Below, one piece after another: positions 52,507 to 61,567 of a DNA stretch of 64,000 bases. This DNA is from Paenibacillus sp. GTDB lineage: Bacteria > Bacillota > Bacilli > Paenibacillales > Paenibacillaceae. The notes below the pieces were generated by a model. The model worked only from the letters and a program-made list of their open reading frames with translations. It searched no databases and was not told the origin of the DNA. The translations under genes were made by a program, and so were the position numbers. The stretch is taken from NCBI GenBank assembly GCA_031254035.1, contig JAIRVF010000153.1, positions 1 through 64,000 on the forward strand. Direction: 5' to 3'. Every line of letters begins with the position of its first letter. The first letter of the stretch is position 1.

Positions 52507-52543
52507 CCCGACTGCCCTCATCTTAAATGTTCAACTTATATAG
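52507..52543. repeat. Solo right end of the MITE-like element
   Basis: CCCGACTGCCCTCATCTTAA then ATGTTCAACTTATATAG, as at 13302 and 16955. Confidence 0.6.
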
Positions 52544-52547
52544 AAAG

Positions 52548-52634
52548 AATAATCGTCTTCTTGCCTTCGGTATGGGAATTCACTTCTGTCTGGATGCTCC
52601 TCTAGCGCGACTTGAAGGTGAGATTACCCTTCTC
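52548..52634 (+). pseudogene. Fragment of a cytochrome P450 heme-binding region
   Basis: Encodes [20 protein letters not shown] followed by LEGEITLL. This is the P450 signature FGxGxHxCxGxxLAR with the heme-ligand Cys; G is replaced by D. Only about 29 residues remain, bounded by repeat sequence on both sides. A P450 gene once stood here. Confidence 0.75.
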
Positions 52635-52636
52635 AG

Positions 52637-52880
52637 GAAAGCTTGCGAAAATACATCTTTTCACCTTCGGTTTTACTCATTTCAGCGGAAAGCCTGCAAA
52701 AATGCAGGCTTTTTTGACTGTTTGAACCGATTCTAGGGTAATACACGTAAAAGGATGCACTTTCGCAACAATTCAACCCAATAGCGTGGGTACACGGGAA
52801 AGGATGCATTTTCGCGGGCAATTGGCTAAATAAGTAGTTGTATCAAGTGAAAAAACGCTACTTTTTTGCAGCAACAGGAA
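52637..52880. repeat. Cluster of GCGAAA/TGCA intergenic repeats
   Basis: Units include AAGCTTGCGAAAATACATCTTTT, split as TTGCGAAAATACATC, then AAGCCTGCAAAAATGCAGGCTT (a hairpin), AAAGGATGCACTTTCGCAAC and AAAGGATGCATTTTCGCGGG. Same family as 27222-27420. Nothing coding between here and 52954. Confidence 0.6.
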
Positions 52881-52953
52881 GGAGGTAAGCGGCTGAGTAT
52901 GGAAAAGTACATAAAGAAGCTTTGATATCGATAAAGGAGAGGAACATCATCCA

Positions 52954-53742
52954 ATGAATTCATATCATTCGCAAATTTCGGAGCGTGCCGTCGCTTACCT
53001 GGAGCGGATCGGATATACCGGGTCGATCAACCGCTCAGCGACCGTATTGGCAAACCTCCATGAGCATCACATGTATGCTGTGCCGTACGAAAACATGGAC
53101 ATTTTAAATGGCATTCCTCTGTCACTGGATTTGGATGATTTATACGATAAAATCGTAATTCGCAGCCGCGGTGGGTACTGCTTCGAGCTGAATGCGCTTT
53201 TCGGCTGGTTACTCGGAGAGCTTGGATTTCAGGTAACAAGCTATTTTGGAAGGTTTTGGCGCGATGAGCCTAACCCGCCGCCGCTACGCAGGCATCATAT
53301 TTTGCGGGTAAAGGCGGAAGGGCAGTCCTATATTTGCGATGTTGGTGTTGGAGGGATTGTACCAATCCGGCCGCTGCTGCTTGTTGAGGGTCTGGAGCAA
53401 CAGCTTGGCGGGGAATATTATCGGTTGGATAGGGATCCTTTTTATGGCTGGATATTAAGTGAGCGTAAAGCTGGGGAATGGAGCCGGATTTATTCCTTTA
53501 CGGAGGAACCACAGCTACCGCGGGATTTTGAGATGGCTTCCTACTGGTGTGAGCATGCCCCCGAATCGATTTTTACAAAGTCGGCTATGGTGTTCATACG
53601 CACGCGGGAGGGGCGGAATACGATGGCGGGTGATGAATTCAGAATTTTTACCTCCGAGGGGGTAGAGACATTTACACCAAGCACGCAGGAAGAATACCGA
53701 CAAGCGATGCAAACCTATTTTGGCATATCTATTTCCGACTGA
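52954..53742 (+). CDS. nat: Arylamine N-acetyltransferase
   Basis: 262 residues, NAT/Nat family transferring acetyl from acetyl-CoA to arylamines or hydrazines. Catalytic triad: Cys in RSRGGYCFELN, His in RRHHILRV, Asp in YICDVGVGG. The N-terminal YAVPYENMDIL is typical. AAAGGAGAGG precedes ATG. Stands alone after the repeat-rich gap. Confidence 0.94.
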   Translation: MNSYHSQISERAVAYLERIGYTGSINRSATVLANLHEHHMYAVPYENMDILNGIPLSLDLDDLYDKIVIRSRGGYCFELNALFGWLLGELGFQVTSYFGRFWRDEPNPPPLRRHHILRVKAEGQSYICDVGVGGIVPIRPLLLVEGLEQQLGGEYYRLDRDPFYGWILSERKAGEWSRIYSFTEEPQLPRDFEMASYWCEHAPESIFTKSAMVFIRTREGRNTMAGDEFRIFTSEGVETFTPSTQEEYRQAMQTYFGISISD

Positions 53743-53845
53743 TCGGATATCCAATGGATTCGTCTTCTAAAGCTGCGTAATATTAATCCACCTTTTGGAC
53801 AATGAAATACAAGTGTTGCGCGAAACAGAAAGTACTTGCTAGTGA

Positions 53846-53893
53846 AAATACACCCCAATGGTTAGATCTTACTAACTAATTGGGGTGTATTTC
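53846..53893. terminator. Hairpin, possible terminator after nat
   Basis: AAATACACCCCAAT pairs with ATTGGGGTGTATTT, inner GTTAG/CTAAC. It lacks a strong T run and lies 100 bases after nat. Confidence 0.5.
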
Positions 53894-54025
53894 GTATGGG
53901 CTATGTGTCCGAATGCTTTCCTAAAATTTTTAATATTCAAATCTGTCGGATGTTGTAGTTTTTCGTTGTTCCTCTGTTAACTTGGTAAAACCATATATTT
54001 GATTCTGACAAAAAGGGGGAAAGCA

Positions 54026-54754
54026 ATGATTCATTTCCATCAGATCAATAAACATTACGGTAAATTCCACGTGTTGAAGGATATTAATCTATCGATTAAA
54101 CAAGGTGAAGTTGTGGTCGTTATCGGACCAAGTGGTTCCGGAAAAAGTACAATGGTACGTTGTATTAACCGGTTGGAAACGGTTACGGACGGCGAGCTGA
54201 TTGTAGACGGCATACGAGTCAACGACAAGTCCACCGATATCAATCAATTGCGACGGAATATCGGGATGGTGTTCCAGCATTTCAACTTGTATCCGCATAA
54301 AACAGTGCTGCAAAACATTACTCTCGCACCCACAAAAGTAGCCGGAACGTCTAAACAGGAAGCGGAAGCAGCGGCGATGTTTTACCTTGAGAAAGTAGGT
54401 ATCGCCGATAAAGCACACGCTTATCCGTCCCAGTTGTCCGGTGGCCAGCAGCAGCGGGTCGCCATCGCGCGGGGGCTTGCGATGAAGCCTAAAATTATGC
54501 TGTTTGATGAGCCTACTTCGGCACTGGACCCTGAAACTATTGGAGAAGTTCTGGATGTAATGAGAACGCTTGCGCGGGAAGGCATGACGATGGTTGTTGT
54601 CACTCATGAGATGGGCTTTGCCAAAGAAGTGGCGGACCGTGTCGTGTTTATGGATCAAGGCAGGATTGTTGAAGAGGCGGCCCCGGAACAATTTTTTTCC
54701 AACCCGCGTGAAGAACGGGCACGGTTGTTCCTTAGTCGGATATTAAACCATTAA
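54026..54754 (+). CDS. glnQ: Glutamine-type amino acid ABC transporter ATP-binding protein
   Basis: About 242 residues. Walker [11 protein letters not shown]-loop [15 protein letters not shown], signature [14 protein letters not shown], Walker [14 protein letters not shown], switch His in [10 protein letters not shown]. The sequence is of the polar amino acid subtype. GGGGGAAAGCA precedes ATG 54026. First of four transporter genes in glnQ-H-M-P order, next to glnK/glnL. Confidence 0.94.
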   Translation: MIHFHQINKHYGKFHVLKDINLSIKQGEVVVVIGPSGSGKSTMVRCINRLETVTDGELIVDGIRVNDKSTDINQLRRNIGMVFQHFNLYPHKTVLQNITLAPTKVAGTSKQEAEAAAMFYLEKVGIADKAHAYPSQLSGGQQQRVAIARGLAMKPKIMLFDEPTSALDPETIGEVLDVMRTLAREGMTMVVVTHEMGFAKEVADRVVFMDQGRIVEEAAPEQFFSNPREERARLFLSRILNH

Positions 54755-54775
54755 TGTTGAGAAGGAGAGTTATGT

Positions 54776-55582
54776 ATGAAACGTTGGAGTAAAGTAATCG
54801 GTATCGCATTAGCTTTCACATTGATTGTAAGCGCTTTAGCTGGGTGCGGAAAACAGTCCGCCGAAGAAGGAGGAACGATTGCCAAGATTAAAAAACATGG
54901 GAAAGTCATTGCAGGCGTGAAATATGACTTAAATCTATTCGGATTAAAGGATCCATCTTCCGGGCAAGTTCAGGGCTTTGACATCGATATTGCGAAGCAG
55001 ATTGCAAAGAAAGTTCTCGGGGACGAAAATGCAATCGAGTTTATGGAAGTTACATCAAAAACTCGGATCCCAATGCTTAAAAACGGTGATATTGATATGA
55101 TCGTTGCGACAATGACGATTACGGATGAACGAAAAAAAGAAATTGATTTCTCGGATGTTTATTTTAAGGCAGGCCAATCGCTGCTTGTGCCTGTTGACAG
55201 CAAGGTTAACTCTATCAAAGATTTAACGAAGGATTCAAAAGTACTGACCGCAAAAGGTTCAACATCCGCAAAAAATGTTCGCGAGGCGGCGCCGGATGCG
55301 CAAGTACTTGAATTTGAAAACTATGCCGAGGCGTTTACAGCATTAAAAGCAGGCCAAGGCAACGCATTGACAACAGATAATGCCCTGCTGTACGGAATGG
55401 CACAGCAAGACAATAACTTCCGCGTTTTGGATGAGACTTTCACAGAAGAGCCTTATGGCATCGGAATCCGAAAAGACGATAAGGAATTTACACAATTGGT
55501 CAACGATACATTAAAAGAGTTAAAGGACAGTGGCGAATACGCTCGGATTTATGAGAAGTGGATCGGCAAAAAACTGGACTAA
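54776..55582 (+). CDS. glnH: Glutamine/glutamate ABC transporter substrate-binding lipoprotein
   Basis: 268 residues. Lipoprotein signal IGIALAFTLIVSALAGC, then the type 3 solute-binding fold: GKVIAGVKYDLNLFGLKDPS, GFDIDIAKQIAKKVLG, NGDIDMIVATMTITDERKK and TDNALLYGMAQQ. Gene follows glnQ by 21 bases. It captures glutamine or glutamate outside the membrane; ligand identity is inferred from the GlnK/GlnL neighbour. Confidence 0.93.
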   Translation: MKRWSKVIGIALAFTLIVSALAGCGKQSAEEGGTIAKIKKHGKVIAGVKYDLNLFGLKDPSSGQVQGFDIDIAKQIAKKVLGDENAIEFMEVTSKTRIPMLKNGDIDMIVATMTITDERKKEIDFSDVYFKAGQSLLVPVDSKVNSIKDLTKDSKVLTAKGSTSAKNVREAAPDAQVLEFENYAEAFTALKAGQGNALTTDNALLYGMAQQDNNFRVLDETFTEEPYGIGIRKDDKEFTQLVNDTLKELKDSGEYARIYEKWIGKKLD

Positions 55583-55661
55583 ACGCAAATGCCGAGGGGA
55601 TTAGCGCTGGCCGCTCGTCTCCTCTTTTCTTTCAAACTGATGAATCCAGGGAGGTAGAAAT

Positions 55662-56333
55662 ATGTTTATCCATTTTTCGATCCTTGCCGATAATCTTGAT
55701 CGCTACTTGATCGGATTGGGTGGGACCGCTGCAGCGAGTATTATTTCTCTCATTGCGAGCTTTATTCTTGGCGTAATCATTGCAATATTCCGCATTACCC
55801 CAGTTAAACCACTACAATGGATCGGTACTGCCTATGTCGAATTTATCCGTAATATTCCGCTCATGCTGATCGCATTTTTTGTTTTTGTTGGGCTTCCGCT
55901 CTTGACTGGTGCTGTTTTTGTACCATATGTATCCGGTCTGATCGCCTTGACTGTGTACACCTCCGCCTTTATTGCTGAAGCGATTCGCGCCGGAATTCAG
56001 GCTGTTCCCAAAGGACAAATGGAAGCTGCCCGTTCTTCAGGATTAACCTATATTCAAGCTATGCGGCACGTTATCATGCCTCAAGCCGTCAAATTGGTTA
56101 TTCCGCCACTTGGAAACCAATTTTTGAATCTGGTAAAAAACTCTTCGATTTTTACGATATTATCAGCGTCAGATCTAATGTATCAAGCCGATTTAATTAA
56201 TGCGGATACATATGACACATTCAGCACATACATTTTTGCCGCAGTGTTTTATTTGCTCTTGACGGTCCCGCTTAGTTTCGGCATCCGCTACTTGGAAAAG
56301 AGGTTTCATAACGTAAAGGGAGTTGAGGTGTAA
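55662..56333 (+). CDS. glnM: Amino acid ABC transporter permease (GlnM-like)
   Basis: 223 residues, about five membrane helices. YVEFIRNIPLMLIAFFVFVG and EAIRAGIQAVPKGQMEAARS with GLTYIQAMRHVIMPQAVKL are the polar-amino-acid permease signatures. Its stop overlaps the next permease start by one base (TAATG). Confidence 0.92.
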   Translation: MFIHFSILADNLDRYLIGLGGTAAASIISLIASFILGVIIAIFRITPVKPLQWIGTAYVEFIRNIPLMLIAFFVFVGLPLLTGAVFVPYVSGLIALTVYTSAFIAEAIRAGIQAVPKGQMEAARSSGLTYIQAMRHVIMPQAVKLVIPPLGNQFLNLVKNSSIFTILSASDLMYQADLINADTYDTFSTYIFAAVFYLLLTVPLSFGIRYLEKRFHNVKGVEV

Positions 56334-56986
56334 TGGATTTTATCGGAGCGTTGTCCCCTGTTAATATTCAGTTTTTGCTGAATGGGTTTCTTATTACAAT
56401 CGAAGCTGCCCTTATTTCCATCGTCGCTAGCTTTATCATCAGCGTGCTGGTGGGTACGGTCCGCTATGCAAAAGTGCCTGTACTCGGCAAGTTATTCGCC
56501 ATTATGGTAGAGACCATTCGCAACCTGCCGCTTCTTTTGATTATCTTTTTTACCTACTTTGCTTTGCCGGAGGTTGGTATTAAGTTAGATAAATTTACTG
56601 CTGCGGTCATTGCGCTTGTTATTTTCGAGTCAGCTATGATCTCCGAGATCGTGCGCGGAGGACTGAATTCAGTCGAGAAGGGCCTCATTGAAGCGGGGCG
56701 TTCTTCCGGATTAACGGCTGTGCAGACACTTAAGAATATCGTAATCCCGATCGCTTTACGCCGCATGGTACCTCCAATGGTAAGTCAATTCATCTCGCTG
56801 CTGAAAGACACGTCTTTAGCTGTTGTTATCGCTCTGCCGGAATTGATGAACCATGTGCAAATCATCAACGGGCATAATGTCAATTACGTCATACCGACGT
56901 TTCTATTCGCCGCTTTGCTTTATTTTTCAATCAATTATGTGCTCTCGATCGCTTCGCGCAAGCTTGAAAATAAACAACATTCCTAA
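56333..56986 (+). CDS. glnP: Amino acid ABC transporter permease (GlnP-like)
   Basis: 217 residues. ETIRNLPLLLIIFFTYFALP, then EIVRGGLNSVEKGLIEAGRS with GLTAVQTLKNIVIPIALRRM. Partner of the preceding permease, translationally coupled to it. No strong terminator separates it from the histidine kinase gene 95 bases on. Confidence 0.92.
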   Translation: MDFIGALSPVNIQFLLNGFLITIEAALISIVASFIISVLVGTVRYAKVPVLGKLFAIMVETIRNLPLLLIIFFTYFALPEVGIKLDKFTAAVIALVIFESAMISEIVRGGLNSVEKGLIEAGRSSGLTAVQTLKNIVIPIALRRMVPPMVSQFISLLKDTSLAVVIALPELMNHVQIINGHNVNYVIPTFLFAALLYFSINYVLSIASRKLENKQHS

Positions 56987-57081
56987 CAGGTTTGAATTTT
57001 TTTGGGACAAAATGTATTTTTTTCGGTACGATAGAAGAAGGGCCGTGGGGATACATAAGTTGAGAGGAGCGCCAAATCAGG

Positions 57082-58359
57082 ATGCGGGACCATAGACTGT
57101 TCATTTGGATTACGATTTTATTGTCGACGGGACTGCTTGGGGAAGTGAAAATTACTCCGTTTGGCGGTGATTTTCGGTTTTCCATCGGTATTATGGCGTT
57201 TTTTTTTGGGTTGTTATGGTTTTCAGTTCCTGTGCTGGGGACAGGCATTTCCGCGGGAATATTCGTCGTTTTGTTCCGGACTGCGATGGGCGGGCTGCTA
57301 CATGGTATCCCTTTGGACGAAGGGTTTGTGCAGCATATGCCCGTATTTTTCTATTATATCACGTTCGCGGTTGTCATCTTGCTGCTTAAAATCAAAACGA
57401 ATGTTGAATATCACTTGAAAGTCGCATTTTTTGGTGCGTTTGCAGATATGGCATCCAATGCATCGGAAATACTCATTCGGATGGTTTCTGGCGAAGTGCC
57501 GATCGTGACACCTCATGATGTGATGTTGATCATTCTCGTAGGTTTACTCCGCAGTTTCTTTGTCGTAGGACTGTGCAACATGCTGGCGATTCGTCAGGTT
57601 CGGGCGCTAGGAGAGCAGAGGCGATTGGAATTAGAGCGTTTAATGATGATCAATGCGGATTTATTTGAAGAGGCTTTCTATCTTCGCAAGTCCATGTCCC
57701 ATATTGAAGAAATTACACGTGAAAGCTACGGCTTATATAAATCACTCAAAAACCAGTCTTATCCAGACGCGGCGCAGGCACTTCATATTGCGGAAAATGT
57801 GCATGAAATCAAAAAGGATTCAGAGCGAATTTTATCCGGATTATTTAAGATCATAGAGCAAGAACGGATGTTATCCAAGCGCATCACTATTTCAGATCTA
57901 TGTGCAATGGTCAAGCGGGCTAATATGAATTATACGCTGCTGCTTGGAAAAAAAGTCGAGATTGATGTCAGATGTGACATCAATCTTTCAACCGACGAAA
58001 TTTATCCACTTCTCTCCATATTAAACAACATCGTGTCTAATGCTGTGGAGGCGATTCCATATGAAGGTCAGATCCAAATACAGGTTGATCTCCATGATGA
58101 CTCTATTTTGTTCACTGTAACGGACAACGGTCCGGGCATATTCGCTGATGAGCTGGAATTGATTTTTCATCCTGGTTTTACGACCAAATTCGATGCTGAA
58201 GGAAACTCGTCAACAGGCATCGGTCTTTCGCATGCTGCGGATATCGTTCGTTTGCTCGGCGGTAACATTAGCGTTTGCAGCAGTCCTGGAGCTACGAGCT
58301 TCGAAATCCGAATTTATGTGGAACGTTTAACTGAGAAAGAGGGTGCCTTGAAATGCTGA
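57082..58359 (+). CDS. glnK: GlnK-like sensor histidine kinase
   Basis: 425 residues. Five or six N-terminal membrane helices (1-185), no obvious extracellular sensor, then a cytoplasmic part with the phospho-acceptor-type helix MSHIEEITRESYGLYKSLKN and an ATPase domain: N-box LNNIVSNAVEAIPYEGQ, G1 TVTDNGPGIFADE, F-box GFTTKF and G2 STGIGLSH. The layout fits B. subtilis GlnK (YcbA/GlnJ), which reports glutamine availability. The stop overlaps the response-regulator gene by 7 bases. Confidence 0.88.
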   Translation: MRDHRLFIWITILLSTGLLGEVKITPFGGDFRFSIGIMAFFFGLLWFSVPVLGTGISAGIFVVLFRTAMGGLLHGIPLDEGFVQHMPVFFYYITFAVVILLLKIKTNVEYHLKVAFFGAFADMASNASEILIRMVSGEVPIVTPHDVMLIILVGLLRSFFVVGLCNMLAIRQVRALGEQRRLELERLMMINADLFEEAFYLRKSMSHIEEITRESYGLYKSLKNQSYPDAAQALHIAENVHEIKKDSERILSGLFKIIEQERMLSKRITISDLCAMVKRANMNYTLLLGKKVEIDVRCDINLSTDEIYPLLSILNNIVSNAVEAIPYEGQIQIQVDLHDDSILFTVTDNGPGIFADELELIFHPGFTTKFDAEGNSSTGIGLSHAADIVRLLGGNISVCSSPGATSFEIRIYVERLTEKEGALKC

Positions 58360-59270
58360 AATTTTATCTTGTTGAAGATGATCATGCCGTCCGTAAAATG
58401 TTATCGCGTATCGTAAACGAAAGTGGTCTTGGCGAGGTAATCGGCGAAGCGGGGGACGGAGCTTACGCGACTCTGAAAGAGGTTCGAGATGCGGATGTCG
58501 TGATCATTGATCTTTTGATGCCAGGTCGCGACGGGATTGAGACCGTTAAAGCGCTGCGGGAAGAAAATTACGAAGGCAGATTCATCATGGTTTCCCAAGT
58601 GGAGAACAAAGAAATGATCGGTGAAGCTTACCAGAATGGAGTCGATACTTTTATCCAGAAACCTATTAACCGCCTGGAAGTATTGGCTGTGCTGCGGCGA
58701 GTGTCCGATCACTTGATGTTGGAGAAATCCATGCGGACGATCCGCAATTCCCTTAGCTTGCTGGAGGTATCCGCGACCACGGGAGTTAAGTCGGGAAAGA
58801 TGATGCAAAAGGAAAAATCAATCGAACAACAAGCCCGCTCCTTGCTATTGCAATTGGGAATTGCTGGTGAAGCGGGCACCTCTGATCTCATCCGCATTAT
58901 GAAATGGTTGAAAGAGCAGGAGCAAGGGAACAGTATGCTGCAGGACTTGCCGCCTCTCAAAACCATCTACGAACAAGTGGTAATAAGTGATCCCCAGCAG
59001 TCTGAGGCAAATTTCCACAAGGCTGCGCGCGCAATTGAACAAAGAATACGCCGGTTGGTTTTGCAAGCGCTTACCCATATATCGTCCATAGGTTTAAGCG
59101 ACTACGGGAACCCAACTTTTGAATATTTTGCTTCACGGCTGTTCGATTTTCAGGAAGTGCGTCTCCGTATGCTAGAGCTAGAGGAACAAAGCAAGACATC
59201 TGCTTCCAAATTAAACCTTCGCAAGTTTTTGTATGTTTTTTACATAGAGTCTTGCTCTCCCAATCATTGA
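58353..59270 (+). CDS. glnL: GlnL-like response regulator (YcbB domain)
   Basis: 305 residues. Receiver domain (1-120): EDD acidic pocket at FYLVEDDHAVRKML, phospho-Asp in VVIIDLLMPGRDG, Lys in FIQKPINRLEV. The C-terminal YcbB-type domain (about 160-300) contains QRIRRLVLQALTHISSIGLS and YGNPTFEYFASRLFDFQEVR. Known GlnL activates a glutamine uptake/utilisation gene; here likely targets are glnQHMP and perhaps the POT transporter downstream (inference). Confidence 0.9.
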   Translation: MLKFYLVEDDHAVRKMLSRIVNESGLGEVIGEAGDGAYATLKEVRDADVVIIDLLMPGRDGIETVKALREENYEGRFIMVSQVENKEMIGEAYQNGVDTFIQKPINRLEVLAVLRRVSDHLMLEKSMRTIRNSLSLLEVSATTGVKSGKMMQKEKSIEQQARSLLLQLGIAGEAGTSDLIRIMKWLKEQEQGNSMLQDLPPLKTIYEQVVISDPQQSEANFHKAARAIEQRIRRLVLQALTHISSIGLSDYGNPTFEYFASRLFDFQEVRLRMLELEEQSKTSASKLNLRKFLYVFYIESCSPNH

Positions 59271-59509
59271 TATGGTTGTAAAATATACATGAATTTCTAA
59301 CCTTGCAGCACTTATTTTGACATACTTAAGCTCAGATTTGGGCATATTGAAAAAGAAAAGAAGGTATGAAAAAAGGGTCAGATCTGCAACGAGGATTTAT
59401 CAAAAAGGCAATGGATGGATGTCTGTGATTGAGGCGAATTAAACGTATCTATAATAAGCAGAACATTACCAATAAAATTTAACTGTATTATATTGTCAAT
59501 CCGTAAACA

Positions 59510-59539
59510 TTGCGATCTAACCGTAAAGGGTATTATAAT
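59510..59539 (+). promoter_or_regulatory. Candidate promoter of the POT transporter gene
   Basis: TTGCGA, 18 bases, TATAAT about 60 bases before the start codon. The rest of the 325-base gap (59271-59509) shows nothing I recognise. Confidence 0.45.
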
Positions 59540-59595
59540 AAAAAAACATCGGCTTTATTACATTAAAGGATAATAGACATCAAAGGGGAATTATT

Positions 59596-61086
59596 ATGCC
59601 GAATTTTGACAGAAATAAGATCGTGGAGAGTGTTCCTCAAAAGGGGTTTTTTGGACATCCCAAAGGACTATTTACCCTCTTTTTCACCGAGTTCTGGGAG
59701 AGGTTCTCTTATTATGGAATGAAGGCCATCCTCGTATTTTTCATGTACTACGAAGTGTCAAGGGGCGGACTCGGGTTTGAAGAGAGCACCGCGCTCGCCA
59801 TTGTATCTATCTACGGATCACTTGTGTACATGTCTGGTATTATCGGGGGCTGGTTGGCTGACCGGATCTTTGGCACGTCGAAGGCTATTTTTTATGGCGG
59901 GATCTTGATCATGTTCGGCCATATCGTGCTGGCCGTACCGGGAAATGCTACGCTATTTTTTATGTCCATGATCTTGATCGTGCTGGGTACCGGCCTGCTG
60001 AAACCTAATGTATCCAGTTTAGTAGGGGAAATTTACAGTGAAGAAGATAGCCGCCGGGATGCGGGCTTCAGTATTTTTTACATGGGGATCAACCTCGGGA
60101 GCTTTCTCTCTCCGCTAGTTGTAGGAACCGTCGGGATGAAGAATTTCCACTTGGGTTTCGGTCTTGCTGCTATCGGGATGTTATTCGGTTTGATCGTTTA
60201 TGTAGTGACTCGTCCTAAAAATCTGGGTCTTGCCGGTACGGTTGTAGTCAATCCGCTTTCACCAGCCGAGAAGAAAAAAGTGTTCACCATTCTGGGTGTG
60301 GGCGTCGCTGTTGTCGCTGTCTTGATCGCGATTGCAATTCCATTTGGTATTCTGACTATTCAAAACTTCATCAAATTGGTTGGGATTTTAGGTATCTTAA
60401 TTCCTACCCTGTATTTCGTGGTCATGTACCGCAGTCCCAAAACAACGCCTGTCGAGCGTTCTCGGATTATCGCGTACATTCCATTGTTTATCGCTGCGAT
60501 TATGTTCTGGGCGATTCAGGAGCAAGGATCTACCATACTAGCCAATTACGCAGACAAGCGTACCCAATTAGAGTTCGCGGGCATCCATATTTCTCCCGCT
60601 TGGTTTCAGTCATTGAATCCGCTCTTTATCATCATTTTCGCGCCTGTATTCGCTTGGTTGTGGATAAAGCTTGGAAAACGCCAGCCGACCATCCCTCAAA
60701 AATTCTCGTTGGGATTATTGTTTGCCGGTCTGTCTTTCTTGATCATTTTGCTGCCGGCTTACTTTGGCGGAGCCGATTCACTGGTTAATCCATTGTGGCT
60801 CGTTCTTAGCTATTTCGTCGTTGTACTAGGGGAATTATGCTTGTCGCCGGTTGGCCTCTCAGCTACGACCAAGCTCGCTCCTGCGGCTTTCTCGGCTCAG
60901 ACAATGAGCTTATGGTTCTTATCCAATGCTGCGGGCCAAGCCCTCAATGCTCAAATCGTCAAGTTCTACACCCCGGAAACCGAAATGCAATACTTTGGGG
61001 TTATTGGAATGGCAGCCCTTGTGCTAAGTCTTCTACTCTTCTTGTTTTCTTCAAAGATTCAAAGCTATATGAAGGGTGTAAGATAA
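59596..61086 (+). CDS. POT family proton-dependent oligopeptide transporter
   Basis: 496 residues, 14 membrane helices as in bacterial DtpT-type POTs. The TM1 proton/peptide motif is FFTEFWERFSYYGMKAIL (ExxERFxYYG). GGWLADRIFGTSKAI follows TM2; LGTGLLKPNVSSLVGEIY and FSIFYMGINLGSFLSPL are PTR2 signatures. FWAIQEQGSTILANYAD (QxxS/T) is the TM7 region. Imports di- and tripeptides with protons. AAGGGGAA site. Fits the nitrogen-acquisition theme of the genes before it. Confidence 0.95.
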   Translation: MPNFDRNKIVESVPQKGFFGHPKGLFTLFFTEFWERFSYYGMKAILVFFMYYEVSRGGLGFEESTALAIVSIYGSLVYMSGIIGGWLADRIFGTSKAIFYGGILIMFGHIVLAVPGNATLFFMSMILIVLGTGLLKPNVSSLVGEIYSEEDSRRDAGFSIFYMGINLGSFLSPLVVGTVGMKNFHLGFGLAAIGMLFGLIVYVVTRPKNLGLAGTVVVNPLSPAEKKKVFTILGVGVAVVAVLIAIAIPFGILTIQNFIKLVGILGILIPTLYFVVMYRSPKTTPVERSRIIAYIPLFIAAIMFWAIQEQGSTILANYADKRTQLEFAGIHISPAWFQSLNPLFIIIFAPVFAWLWIKLGKRQPTIPQKFSLGLLFAGLSFLIILLPAYFGGADSLVNPLWLVLSYFVVVLGELCLSPVGLSATTKLAPAAFSAQTMSLWFLSNAAGQALNAQIVKFYTPETEMQYFGVIGMAALVLSLLLFLFSSKIQSYMKGVR

Positions 61087-61156
61087 GCAGAAAACCTCAG
61101 GCGCATAACAAATTGAGTGTCGTCAGCAACGCTCAAACATATGTATTGGCATCCCG

Positions 61157-61190
61157 ACCGTCAGGAAAGTGACTTTTTCTGGCGGTTTTT
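61157..61190 (+). terminator. Terminator of the POT gene
   Basis: ACCGTCAG pairs with CTGGCGGT across about 14 bases, then TTTT. Confidence 0.65.
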
Positions 61191-61567
61191 GGCGAGAACA
61201 TAAATATGGCAATTTAATGAAAATGAAGATTCCGTATGATCATACCATGCTTTTTATGTTTCATCAACTCTTTATTATCAACTCTTTATTACGATATAAA
61301 AAGGCTGTTAGCTGACGGGAAGTTGTTTATTCGGATGGTACGAAAATAATCTGGCAAACTCCGAGGAATTTGAGATTGTGAGCTGGCGTCGGGATAAAGA
61401 ACGAAGGGGGTTTTTTCCTGCTTACGGTTCTAACATCATTTTCGTCGTAATATGAAAAAGTAAGCGTTTCAATTTTACGACAAGCTATTGCATTGAACGT
61501 ACTTTTTCCTGTTCCAGTTATCATGTCAAAGGTCTTTCACATGAGATGAAAGGAAGTGAAGGGACTT
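61191..61567. other. Gene-free leader region before the secreted protein
   Basis: It contains a 14-bp tandem duplication (ATCAACTCTTTATT twice, about 61263-61290) and a GC-rich stretch 61308-61410 with potential pairing. I could not match it to any riboswitch class I know. No coding frame is convincing. Confidence 0.4.

Noticed and set aside
61308-61410. Possible riboswitch before the secreted protein
   Set aside because: The bases do not match the cyclic-di-GMP, SAM, T-box or other consensus cores I know; only generic pairing is seen.
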